DNA of 64,000 nt from Colius striatus. Its lineage: Eukaryota > Chordata > Aves > Coliiformes > Coliidae. This document shows positions 25,901-37,969 of the stretch, in pieces. The number at the start of each line of letters is the position of its first letter. Position 1 is the stretch's first letter. The stretch covers positions 5,816,164-5,880,163 of the forward strand of contig NC_084768.1 in assembly GCF_028858725.1 (NCBI RefSeq), given 5' to 3'. The notes below the pieces were generated by a model. It worked only from the letters and a program-made list of their open reading frames with translations. It made no database searches and was not told where the DNA came from. A program made the position numbers and the translations under genes.

Positions 25901-28900
25901 AGTCATGAGGCTGTTGCAGTAGGAAAGAGATATATGTGGGTTCTTTTTTCTCTTTTTTTTTTTAACAGTGTTATCTAATTTGTGGTTCTTCAAAGTTTAT
26001 TGTAGTAAACGCAGCTTCAGTTTCATTACATGCTGAAATGTTTCAGAAATCTCCAGTCTGGCTCATAAACGTGTATTTTTAAACATGCATTTTCCCATTG
26101 CAAACAAGTATGCGCTGCTTCCTCTAATTGTGTTCCACACAGCCCAGCAGCAGGTTGTTGGGAGCATCGCTGGGTGTCTGCTGCCCTTTGCTACTGCTGG
26201 GACGAATAAGTAGGTCACAGGCAGCCGCTGTGGCAGAAGGATGCTATGCCGAGTGGTCTGCTCCCAGGACCACCCAACAACGATTGGCTCCTCTCTTAAC
26301 CAGCAGTCAAAACGCTACCAGAATGAAAAAGAAACTCGGAGTAACTGGCTGCCTATTCTTTTGTCTCAGGTTTTAGTGAAGCGAGGCCTGGTCTCTGTTT
26401 TGCCAGCAGGAGTGGTTTAGTCATTATCTGCTTCAGAGCATTTCCACTCTTAAGATATTTTATGTTAAATGATTTTGGGAAGGAGAGTAGAGGAAGTGGC
26501 TGTGCAAAGTCCATTGATGTTTCCTTGGCTTAGAGGACTTGAACGATTCTTCTGTCTTTGCACCCTGCAAAGGAAAGGACCTGGCCCCCACCTCCAACCA
26601 TTGTTTCTTTTAATGTACTTAATTTTCAGGTTGAGGGGACAAAACAGGTACCTCTGAATGGATGTGAGGCTCAACCTGGGAGGGACTTTATCCAAGTGGG
26701 GAAAATATCTTTTTGAAAGAATATGCAACTCTAACAAAAGACTTGAAATAGGTTGTTGTCAAATAAAGCTGGAATAGCCTGTGTTTTAAGTCCCTTCTTA
26801 GTTTAAAAGCAGAGTTAGAGCATCTTGAGAGGTGCTTTTCATAATGGAAAAAAACCCCACCTCACTTCCCTCCCTCCACTATTAGGCGTCCCATCTGATT
26901 GCCTCTGTCTTGGCATTATCTCTGCTTTAAAATGGAGCTTTCTTGAGGCTGCTCATCTTTCCAGCATGAGGATCCATCTCAAGCCTTCTTTGCATCCCAG
27001 CAGCAAAACACGTCAGCACGGGAGCAGAACAACTGTGCTTGCAGAACACGTTTTTGCTCTGTACTTACAGTGACCTTCAGGGTTACTGAGTGCACAGTGG
27101 CCTCCTTGGAAGACTGTTTATTTCAGTGACCTTTGTGACAGGTCTAGGTAACTGGGTGACAGGATACTTTTAGTTCAAAAGTATAATTAACTCTGAATTG
27201 CAAAAGACAGAGTATCATCCTTAGCTTTTGGGGATAGTTAAAGATGCATACTTAAACACATAAGCAGAGCGACCAACTTCCAGTTAGCATCCAAACCCAT
27301 TGGATTCTTAGGTGGCTCAGAAGCAGATTTAAGAGAACATCTCTATATCCTGAAACCCTGAAGTCCAGGGACAAAGCTGCTGCTGCGACTGTTCAACCTG
27401 AGGAGAACTTTAATCGCTGAAAATGTGGAATGCAAATTAGTAATGATCATGGAGACTTAATTTCATTGAAGCCTTTTTAGAAGCTCTATATCTGGAGCAA
27501 AGGTTCCAAAAAGCTAGTTATGGAAGAACATAACATCCCTTTAACAGGTGGGATGTAATGCTTGTAGAGGCGTGAAAACCTCACCAGTAACAAGATACGT
27601 TATTGTTTCATAGACAAACAATTAGCTGAAGTCTCTTTGGGAAACCCTAGTCAAGAAAATGTCTAAATTATTTATATTTTAATTACATTGTTCTGTTTGA
27701 CAAGTGGCATAATTTTGGCATACTTAGGTGTTACTGGAATAAGGAATAAAGGTTTTCTTTTGGTTTGGGGGATGTTTGTTGTTTGCATTTGGGGTTTGTT
27801 TTTTTACATTTACCACTTGTCTTTCTGTTGTGATCTTTGACAAGTAATACCATGCTTTGAAGGAGGTAGATGATGAGATTATGTCTAGGAAGCTTACAGA
27901 ACAAGTGCAAAAAGATTGTGATTTTAAAATGCACACTTTTTTATTTACAAACACAGTTTTGATCTCTTGTTTTTAAAGGCTAAGTAGTAGTATGCTAATC
28001 TTGCAGCTTTTTTTTTACATTGTAAATTTTTATGTGTTAGACAATTAGGAAAATCACAGATGTGAGTGGTGTTATGGATATGAACCTTTATACTGGCTGC
28101 TCATCACTATTGATTATTCCGAAAAGAAAGTTCAATCTTTTTTATATGCCTATATATGGAAACAATGTCCTGTATTTCCCAGCAAAACTATTAATAGCCT
28201 CTGCAATTCTTAATAAATTATTTATTTTAATCTGCATTAACAGAAATTTGCTGTGAGAATCACTAATGCATTCTAAGTATAAACTTAAGTGACTTCTTCC
28301 GCTTCCATTTCTTAACTCACATGGTCATTTCTGAATTGCTTACTTGTTCTGTTTTTCAGAAACAGACAATTTCTGAGGCAAGATGATGATTCTAACCACT
28401 TTTAATGCTTAGGAATCTTTGAGTTGCTGATTTTTTTTGTCCTAGAGATAACAACTACGGGTAGAAGTGATTTAATAAGAGGGGTTTAAAGATGATGTAG
28501 TAAAATTGTAGTTCAGTAGTAGATTTGATCTTGCATGTGGAAGGCAGTGCTGCTGGATTGTGTGCAGGTTGAAATAGTTTGACAAGCCATATCTGTTGAA
28601 CTCTATGGCTCAGGCACAACCTTCGTGATCCTCAATTCCCCATTTTCTTTGAAAATAAGGCACTGTGGACTGTATCTAGAAATCATGTGTTCTGAAACAT
28701 TCTTGCAGTTTGTTAGCCTGATGCTTTGCTGCTTGAACTCCTTCCTCGATGTTTTCTTTTACTGTTTCCTCTGCTGTACTGTTGGTGTTTCCAAGAGCAA
28801 ATGGTGATGGCCACTAATTTTACATATAAAACTTTCAAAATTTAATCATTCCTTCAAATACCTTACTGTCCACCAAACTATTTCATTAGTCTGACCAATG

Positions 28901-29923
28901 TCTTTATTGGTTTTAAGAAAATTTACTGGAATTTGGTGTATTTACAAATCAGGCCACATGAATATATCTGGAATTACAATGGGGTCAGATTCCAGCTTCA
29001 GGAAAGCCCTTTGATCTTCATTCACTCGGCTGTAGCACAGACTTCTTATGAGTCCATGTATAAGACACACAGGAATTCTTATTACATATGTGTTTAATTG
29101 TATTTGTACTTTATTGATGCACCAGCCCTTTGTACTCCTACTATGTAAACGTACACTAGGCACAAGCGTGACCTTGTACGTACTGGTGGTCTGAAGACTC
29201 TTCATCCCCTGTTCCCTTGCTACACCAACTTCATAACTGCAACTTCTTCATTTCAAGCTAGCTTGCCTGCACAAGATAGTAAGACTTCTTAAATTATTGT
29301 GATTTTTTTTTTTTAAGTGAAAGGCTTTACTGGAGGGATTTTTTAAAAAAAGTCTAGCAAGGTTATTTTTCAGTAACATCTTGACAAACCTTTAGAAAGA
29401 TGTCAGCATTTCTTTAAGCATTTGCAAACATCACAAAGGGGTTTTAAACTTTTTTTTTACAATCCTTAAAAGGAACCTGTTCTAATGAATGTATAAAAAC
29501 TCATCATAGATAACAGTTGTTAGAAGTTAGTCTTATTTCATATATTCATTTGGTCTATTAAAACACACAATTAAATCTAGAAAACTGTAAAAATGAGTCA
29601 TTAGCTCTGAGGCATATAACTGCCAGGCAAGCAGCTGTGACAAATCCAGAAGTATTAAAATTTCTTGGTGTTAAAAATAGGCATAGTAAAGATGTCACAA
29701 AATTTTAAATAATTCTGTTGTAAAATAGAGCTCTAGTTAACATGTAATGTCTTGTGAGGTTGTTGCTTCAGGCCAACATGAGTGTAGACCCGTGGTTAGT
29801 AAATGGTCTTACAAAGTGAATATTTAATATACAGAGGCCAAAAGCCTAGTCATTTTAAGTGTGCAGCATGTGTTGTCAAGAAACTGTATTTCCTGTTAGT
29901 TACATTACTATTTTTGTTTCTAG

Positions 29924-30224
29924 GGAGATGCCAAAAGTCTTCTAGCCTCTGAGAACGTGAGCACTGGCCAAAAGTTGGACTTCTCGGATACAATGGTACA
30001 GCAGAAGCTGGATGAAATAAAGGACCAAATCAAGCGGGAAATAAGGAAGGAACTTAAAATCAAGGAGGGAGCAGAGAACCTGAGGAAGGTCACAACAGAT
30101 AAAAAGAACTTGGCCTATGTGGACAACATTTTGAAAAAATCCAATAAGAAGTTAGAAGATTTGCATCATAAGTTACAGGAGTTAAATGCACACATTGTTG
30201 TAACGGATCCAGAAGATGTTGCAG
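29924..30224 (+). CDS. PKN2: PKN2 coding exon 2 (HR1a repeat)
   Basis: This exon encodes residues 17-116 and the first base of codon 117. It carries the first HR1 repeat (REM-1), an antiparallel coiled coil that binds Rho-family GTPases. Visible hallmarks are the charged heptad-like stretch DQIKREIRKELKIKEGAENL and the later KKSNKKLEDLHHKLQELNAH. Acceptor tttctag and donor gcag|gtacca are canonical, and the exon ends in phase 1. The last codons form the P4-P1 positions of the N-terminal caspase-type site DVAD at 114-117, completed by exon 3. Confidence 0.96.
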
Positions 30225-33200
30225 GTACCAAACATTACTGTGAAATCAATTTTTCCTTTTAGCTTAGATAAGCTGTATCGCATTTCACTTGAAAAGCTTG
30301 CTCTGGGAATGAGCAAATCCATAGCTGGTGAGTTTATTACTATGTGTGCCTGTTTGTTTTGATTCACAAAGAAGTGTCCAGTCCCTTTGAGTTTTGAATT
30401 GTTTACTGGGGAGCACTGTATTTTACAGACTACTTGATGATGCTCTAAAGACAAATTTAACATGTACCAGTTCTTCACTTTCAGTTATTACTATATTAAT
30501 TGTTTTTCAATCCCTGTAGTATTTCACAATAGCCTTTCACTGTAAAAAAGCAAATTTGAGTAGTTATTTATTTTTTAAAACTCAAATCTGACTTTCAAAA
30601 CCTGATTTTCTGTTACACTGTTTATCTCACTAACTTACCACACATTTCTTCCCGTAGCAATGCTTTGTCAAGTCTTCAGGCTTTTTCACAGTGAAGCTAC
30701 CATTTTAAAGACTTTGAAATTGTTTTCCCAGAATCACAGAGTGATTGTAATTAATGGTTTTAATTAGTATTTTCTCAGGCGTGGCAGTGAGTCAATACTA
30801 ATTTTTAATGTATTTTTAAAAAATACCAGGCTTGGTATTTTAAGGTGGAATGTAGTGAAAGTAAACAGTCCTTTTGCAGCTTTGTGGTATAACTTGGGAG
30901 ATAGTGCCAGCTTGGTGATTTCACGTTGCACAGGCTCTTTTTGGCAAAAAGTTAATAAATGTACACAAGCTGTTGGAAGTGTGTGTGCAGTGAATGCCAA
31001 GCCTTAAAATGCTTGTGCAGTAGAATAAAAGGTCGCAACATCCTTGTGAAGAAAGGTTGGTCACAGTGAGAGTTTAGGAAAATGCTGGCAGGTAGGTGAT
31101 GTCAGCAATTTGTCCTGTATGGGCCTGTGACATGCTGCAGAAGTGTTAAAGTATCCGTGGTGGCCTGCTCAATATTCTCTGAATTCTCTACCTTTTTTGC
31201 TTTTGGCCTTGCCGAGACGCAAGGAGCAGAGGATAGCTGGAAGTAGTGAAGCAAAGTAGTTGCTGCAGCGTGAAATGGGAATGAATGCAATAATACATGC
31301 TTCATAGATAGATAGCAATTGGCTTTTTAGTAGGCGTGAGGCATTCTGTTCCATGTTGGCTAGGGTTTATGAAACCTTGCTTCAGTTGTTGACAGCAGTG
31401 TGGCTTTTAAAGGGACAGATAGAGTGGAGCAGAAAGAAAGTTGTTTACAAACTGTGTATAGACAGAACATAAAAATCTGTGTGGACATAAATTTGTGAAG
31501 TTCATTTAGCAGTAGACCTTGAAAAGTGGACGAGCATGGAATGCTCTTGTTGGAATGCCCCCTTCCAGTATAGCATTTTAAAATGAGTTTATGAGCAATA
31601 TTTTCCTTGTGTACGACTCAGGAAATGCAGTAGGCCCTAAGAAAGCATTTACTACTTCTAAAGAGATGATTTGGGTACAAAGATTTAAATAATGTTGTTG
31701 GTTCTTAGTGCACTGCTGAAAGGGTCAGCAGTGTTCAGTACTTTTGTGAATAACTGTTAGAAGCCAGGCTCGTCTTGTGTTGTGTTCAAATACCAGAGAC
31801 TCCATGAAAGGATTAAAGGATAAAAGATAAAGCTTTATAAACTCGTGCTTTTCTACCTGCTTTTGATGCATGCTAAACTTCATACTATGTTTTCATTTCT
31901 AATCCATTTTAAGTGTTAGTGGTAGATAGCTTTTACAGTCTTACTTGATAATTGAAATAGACAAGAAAAACACTTACTGATGCTGTTAAGTCTTTGTTCT
32001 CTGTATAGTGTCACATCAAGTATTCTTATATAAAGCCCATTTTAATAGAGTAAATTGCATAACCTCTGGGGGGAAAAAAAAGAGTAGTCTATAACTCTTT
32101 TTAGATCAAAGATCTGAAAGGAGCCACCCTCCAAACTTAAATGTTTGAGATCATTTTTTATGCTGTTTGCTTTGTAATTTACTTGCCTGTCTCCTTCCTC
32201 ATTCACGGTCATGGAGGAAAAACACTATCAGTAAATAGTCTGTCTTGAGAGTGCAAGTCATCTAGGTGGTAGTCTGATTTTTCTTAATACTTGAAGACTT
32301 AGGTTTGACTTAAGGTATTAGTGAGCTTAGCCTTTACAAAATAAGGTTAGAAATATAAAATTCTGATTATATAACATGCCAACTGTGTGAGTGTGTGTAT
32401 ACACACATAACATTCAGCAAATGCATAGATATATAGCCTGAATGGTCACTGCCATCTGACAGAAGATGGAGAGGTCACAGGTCTGTGGAGAAGTCACAAA
32501 TATCTCACTTTGGGAGTTTTTACTTCTGCTTGGGATCAGCAGTGAATTTAGTAACCATTTACTGATGAGTTACTGAGCTCTCCAAGTAGGTGCATTGTTC
32601 CAAGAGATGAGCTTTGTTCTCAGTTACAGCTTACTACTTTATCTCATGTTTGATCTTTTTCTGGTCAGTTAGTGACAAACAATTTAAAACAGAGAAGGAA
32701 ACATATAGGAAATTGTTAGACTGTACAGAGCATGAATGCTGAAAATAAGGTAGAGAGTGTTCAAGAGCTGCAGGAATCAAAGTATGTGTTCTCTTTATGT
32801 ACTTCAATGTTTTTTTCAGGGGTGGACCTATATTTTTTCCCCTGTCTTCTGAAGTATAGTTTGTAGGTTTTTGCAGGTTCTAAGTAGCTAAGTCAGGACT
32901 GAGATCCACTGAGAAGTAACACTGAGGAAATCATTGCCTACAGGATGATGATCCTTTTGACCCATCAGAGCTGAACTCTGGAGATTTTTAGAGTATGAAA
33001 GCTGAAAGCTTTTTTTGTTTTTATGGACATTTCTTTGTCCATAATGCTATAGGAAGTTACTTGCACAACTATTTGAAGAATTGGTCAAAAAGCTGTATTG
33101 CTGAATGTGAGGGTAGATTTCGCAGTGGATGTATGCTACAGAGGCTACTTTGAACGTAACATAGGTTTACATTATGAGGTCCCTCGTGAATCTAGATTTG

Positions 33201-36200
33201 GTTTAGAGGTAGGACTTTGTACCCACACCTGCCCTTATCATGCAGTCTATTAGTCATACTAAGACATGGTGTTTAAAACTTTTTTAGGTCAGAACTTAAG
33301 CAAAGCAGAGTGCAGCAATACGAAATGAGTAAGACAAGCCTGGTGACCATTACTGATGACAAATGAGAGTTTTATTTTAATGTGTAGCGTGGGGATGATT
33401 ACTTCAGTTTTAGAGATGAAGGAATTTTGTATCTCAAACATACTTCTTCACAGCAGCACAGATTAATATTCTTTTCATGTGCCTATAAAATAGCAGTAGA
33501 GAGTGGGAGTTTTAATATGACTCAGTGAGGTGTAGGATTGAAATAACTTACCTACAGCAAGTCACTGATTTAATTAGGGATATAGTTGATATGTAGGATA
33601 TATATAAATTGGGAAATTAATCCATTCGGTGGAGCTGACGTAAAGGTGAATAAGGAGATGAGGTGATAGAAAAACCTTTGAGGAAATTGAGGAGACTGGA
33701 TAAAACATGGAGAACAGGAAATCAAAAGGACAAGTTCATGGCTCTTCTTCTATTCCCCTAACTGAGTTCTAAGCTGCCCCCTCTACATCAAATTTGTCTG
33801 TAGATGTCATGCAAAATAAATTGTTTTGTTTAAGAATGACTTCCTGACAGGGGAATGAGAGAGATTGTTTTGGAGATCTCTTTGTCCCTACAACTGACTG
33901 TCAGACACCAAAGTGCCCACATATGACCAAGGACTGGAAACTGGTAGAGATAGCAACCAGATCGGTAAAGATAGTGACTTTTTAGACAGCAAACTCCACC
34001 TACAAGGCTCATATCCATAGGAATTTTGTGGTAATTTTGGGGAGCCTTAAGCAGAAAAACATTACTGAAACAATTTGAAACAATCTGCTGTCACTTGTTT
34101 AGTATTTAAGATTAGACAAAATTCCAATTCCAAATCAGAATTCATTGAACTTCAGAAGTTTCCAGGAGGTGAGTGCTGGATGCTCTCTGAGTGCAGAGAA
34201 CTGTCCAGTGCTGCCTTGGGTTTGCTGATGACTTCGTTTAAGTGCTGATGCAACTATCTGACTCTGAGAAAGGCCTTGTGACCCCTCTTGTTCTGCTCTC
34301 TAGCAATGCCTAAACAGGCATCACAGGTATTTATATTGGGTATGATACTGATGAGGCTAACTGCAATTAAATAGACTCAAATAAGATTAAAAGTAACTAT
34401 TTACCAAAGGCCACTTGCTGCTGATGAGTAGCTTAGCAGCATGCTGCAGAACCATCCGGGAACCCAAATTCAGAAAGCTACATGGGATCCTAGATTGCAC
34501 ACCAGTCGACTACAGTCATGTCACCACTCTAACAAATATCATTTTGACAAGAGTGCTGGTAAAAGGCAATTTAAAAGCAAGGAGCTCTTGCTAGTGAGCA
34601 CTATACAAACTCAAACTGAAAAGACTTTCAGAAGAGCAAAGATCACAGTTAAGATAAACATTTTGAACTGGAAACTGCCATTGTCCTGATGTAATGCAGA
34701 CATTTAAAAATTCAGTTAAACCCTCACTAGTAACTTATTTTAAGTCTTGTGAGTATATTTTCATAAAAACAGGATATTGCAAGGGTGGGGGAAGCAGTAC
34801 TGCAGCTTTTCCAGCAGTCTGGATGTATGGTAACAAGCTGCACAAAATTTGTTAGTGTAAAGCAATAACACTCATAGTTGTTCAGCAAAAATAACATCTT
34901 AGTTACATTAAATTAAGGCAAGTTCACTTGAAATGCATCTGTTACTTCACTTAATATTCATTTTCAAGAAGAAAATGGCTGGGGCACTAATCTATAGCCC
35001 AGGAAAGCTACCGGTGTCCCATGCAAAGCTGGGATTTGAATGCATCCAAAATGGCAAGTCTTGTACTGTTCATATTTACCAACAAATGCGGCAAACAGGA
35101 GACTCTTATGTTCCCCAGTCCCTACATACCTACTTGAGTGAAATATCAATTTGGGATGAGTACTTAACTCTTGTTCAAGTTGAAGCAAATACATAACTCT
35201 CATTGTTTGCAATTATCTGCGTGAATTTATTACTTATATGAATTATGAAGATGAGTAAATGTCTCCAGGTGAGGTTTGTGTCCCTCTGTATAGTACTTTA
35301 CACAAATACGGATCAGAGATAACTAGTCATTGATTACAACTTCAGTAAACATTACAAAGAGAGAGGGAAACAGCTGATATAGGTGTAGCTTGTAGTGCTG
35401 CTGCTCAGATTGTCAGTGCTTTCCATAATAGGACCAGTTTGGCTGGCTGCTTTAAAACCTTAATCTGAATTCTGCTATAAGAAGCTGCCCCAGGCTGCAT
35501 GCTAAATTGCAGTGGGGTCAGAAGGGAGAAGGAATCACTTGGAAGCCATTTATGAAAAGCTGTTGGTAATTTTTTTGTCTTAAAGATTTCTTTTTGTTTC
35601 TTTTTAAGAAGCCATGTTTGGGAGTTCAGTGAGAGGCTATTATGCCTAAAGGCAAAAAATTATTTCTGCTGGGAAGAAAAGTTTCCTTTGCTGCTGTTTA
35701 CTACCAAAGCATGTAGTAGAACCATTTAAACTAAATGGTAGAGAGTGGTTTAGGTCCTAAGTACAGACCAACTCTTGAGATGACCCAGGTACGTGATGTG
35801 GTTGCACCTTCACAGTGCAGACACGCAAAGGAAGATAATAACAATGGCCTGGGCAACCTGAACCATGGTATCTTTAATTAGTCCTTGACTGGCAACTTGT
35901 GTGTTGTTTTAATGCAAAGGAAGTCTGCTTGTGTGCATCTATAAAAGTTGTGAAAACAGACTTGAGGAGTCCCACAGTCTTCTCAGGGATCATCAGAAGG
36001 TTGGGTCTTTAAGTAAGTGGCAGAGGCCTGCGTCTAAATCTAAAGTTGGTAAATATTCATTTATATGATTAATCTACTCTACAAGGAGACTTGACACTAT
36101 GACTTTCAAGTTTCACGTTTGTTCTCATTTTGAGTAGATTATTAGGTGAAGGTTAGCTCAATGTGAAGACATAAGTGAGAGGAAAGCACATTGTTAATCC

Positions 36201-37817
36201 TTGCTTGATTAATAACAGATTTAAGGTAAAGCTGTTCAAGTGCAGTTTCGTGTAAAAAGCAAGCCAAAACATCGAGGAGAGAATGAACAACAAACCAGAT
36301 GAGGAATAACACAGCCTTTTGGGGGTAGCTTGTTTGGGTTTTTATAAACATCTGGTATTTTCTGTACAGCCTTTATGGTAAGAGTCTTGAAGCAGCTTGA
36401 AGGGTGAATTAGCAGAAGAGGAAATTGAAAATTTTCCTTACTTGCAATCTGTATGTAGCCTCAGCAAAGATGGCAAATCAGGAGGAAATTACACAGCAAA
36501 CTGGAAAGTAAAATGCATTACATCTCCAAAATTAGTCGTCAGAAGCTTCTGCAGAAGAAACATGAAATGTCAGCTCAGACATTTCTTCCCCATGACACCT
36601 CTAATTAATAATTTGTAATTTCCTAGTGTAATGCCCATGTTTTCTAACAATTGAGGGTTTTGGGAACTTGATCCATCATCCTAGTTTTAATTCAAGGAAA
36701 ATGAATTAAAATTGGGCAAAAAAAGACTGTACTGTTGGTATTGGGTAAATGTTGTCTTATGGGAAATAAACTGATGTCACTTTCCTGTAAGAAAGATGTC
36801 CTTTCAGTTGTTAGGGTAGAAGAAATCAACAATAAAAGAACACAATTACAGTGGACATAATTTATCCTCTTTTACAAAACATTTGAAAGAGAAGCCATTG
36901 GGACTGTTAGGGAAGATAGTTAGCTAAAGGGACAGCCATGCAGGAAATAGTTAAGTACTAGGAAATAGTCCAGTGGCCACTTATTTTCAGTTCAATACAA
37001 GCTCATGTCGCAGAAGCTGAAATATAAACCAGTAATTAATAAACTTTTCTGGAGGAGGACAAAAAGTTAAGGATAATTTGATTGATAAAACTAACTTGCA
37101 TTCCATTAAATTAATCCAATGTAGTTGATTTGAACACAATATTGTCAAACAAACAAACTTTATCCTTCCCACAGATCTCAGTTGTTCAATAACCTGTCTA
37201 TTATCCAGTTATCCGAAGGTTCTGTTGTGATTCCAGAGCAAAAATAATTCAGCTTTACAGCTAAGGGAAAGGCTCATTTTATCTAGTCTTAATTTTGACA
37301 TGTGTCTGCAGTGTTCACACTAGAATCAGTAAGGATCTGCTTAATATTTGTATTTAGACCATGCTCATTGATATTGAGTATTATCATCCAAGCTTGTGTT
37401 TAAGGTACTTAGGTGTAAAATCAGGAGTGTAAGAAAGCTTAATGCAAAACTGCATGTTTTAATTCATTCAAGAAATTCAAGAAGAAATAAATCCCCTTTG
37501 AAGTGAAAATAGACCTTGCAGCAAACCTGCCTACTTTGCCCCTCCCGGAAATGATTCATGTGAATTAGGACATGTGTAGGAGTCACTAGGCTTTCATGAA
37601 GCTTTTCATGTTAAGGCGCATTTGCAGTGCTATTGCAAAGTAGCTCTGGACAGGAGGGTCGTTCTTAAGTACGATGTTCCAGCTTTGTTCAGACTGTAAC
37701 TTAATAGAATGGTGTTTTTGATGGGAGAGGTTTGGGTTTTGGTTTTTTCTGTGGTGTGGTATTTTTGGCTGTGACTTTTTTTTCCTACACACATTACATC
37801 TTACCTTTAATTCACAG
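30225..37817 (+). other. PKN2: PKN2 intron 2 (7.6 kb)
   Basis: An AT-rich intron with a gtacca donor and a ttcacag acceptor. I see only short open frames (for example 34933-35196 on +) that I do not recognise, a short TG/CA palindrome at 32392-32407, and no clear transposon end. No additional PKN2-like exon was found here. Confidence 0.75.
32392..32407. repeat. 16-bp TG/CA palindrome
   Basis: TGTGTGTATACACACA is perfectly self-complementary and is made of short TG and CA runs around a TATA centre, in PKN2 intron 2. It is a small simple repeat, possibly variable in length. I assign no function. Confidence 0.5.
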
Positions 37818-37969
37818 ACTGTCCTAGAACTCCCGATACTCCAAATAGCGATCCTCGTTTTTCTACTAACAACAGATTGATGGCCTTAAAGAAGCAATTG
37901 GATATAGAACTGAAAGTGAAACAAGGAGCAGAAAACATGATACAGATGTACTCAAATGGCTCTTCAAAG
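37818..37969 (+). CDS. PKN2: PKN2 coding exon 3 (start of HR1b)
   Basis: This exon encodes the rest of codon 117 (Asp) to Lys167. It opens with DCPRTPDTP, a Ser/Thr-Pro-rich linker, and continues into the second HR1 repeat ([20 protein letters not shown]). Asp117 matches the caspase-cleaved Asp reported for mammalian PRK2. The linker is one residue shorter than the human sequence as I recall it. Acceptor ttcacag and donor aag|gtaagg are canonical, and the exon ends in phase 0. Confidence 0.96.

Larger units (their letters stand above)
6377..29923 (+). other. PKN2: PKN2 intron 1 (23.5 kb)
   Basis: This is the longest intron, from a gtaagc donor to a tttctag acceptor. The first 500 bases belong to the CpG island. 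The rest is AT-rich. I recognise a MIR-type SINE near 10.6 kb, a CR1 3' end at 22.9 kb, a perfect 20-bp palindrome at 16768 and a short interrupted palindrome at 22743-22759. Many short open frames occur, but none joins to the PKN2 frame or resembles a known protein. Intron 1 is a likely place for enhancers or alternative first exons, but I cannot point to one with confidence. Confidence 0.85.

Noticed and set aside
34933-35212. Overlapping sense and antisense open frames in intron 2
   Set aside because: Neither matches a PKN2 isoform or a known protein. Chance open frames of about 85 codons are expected in this much intron sequence.
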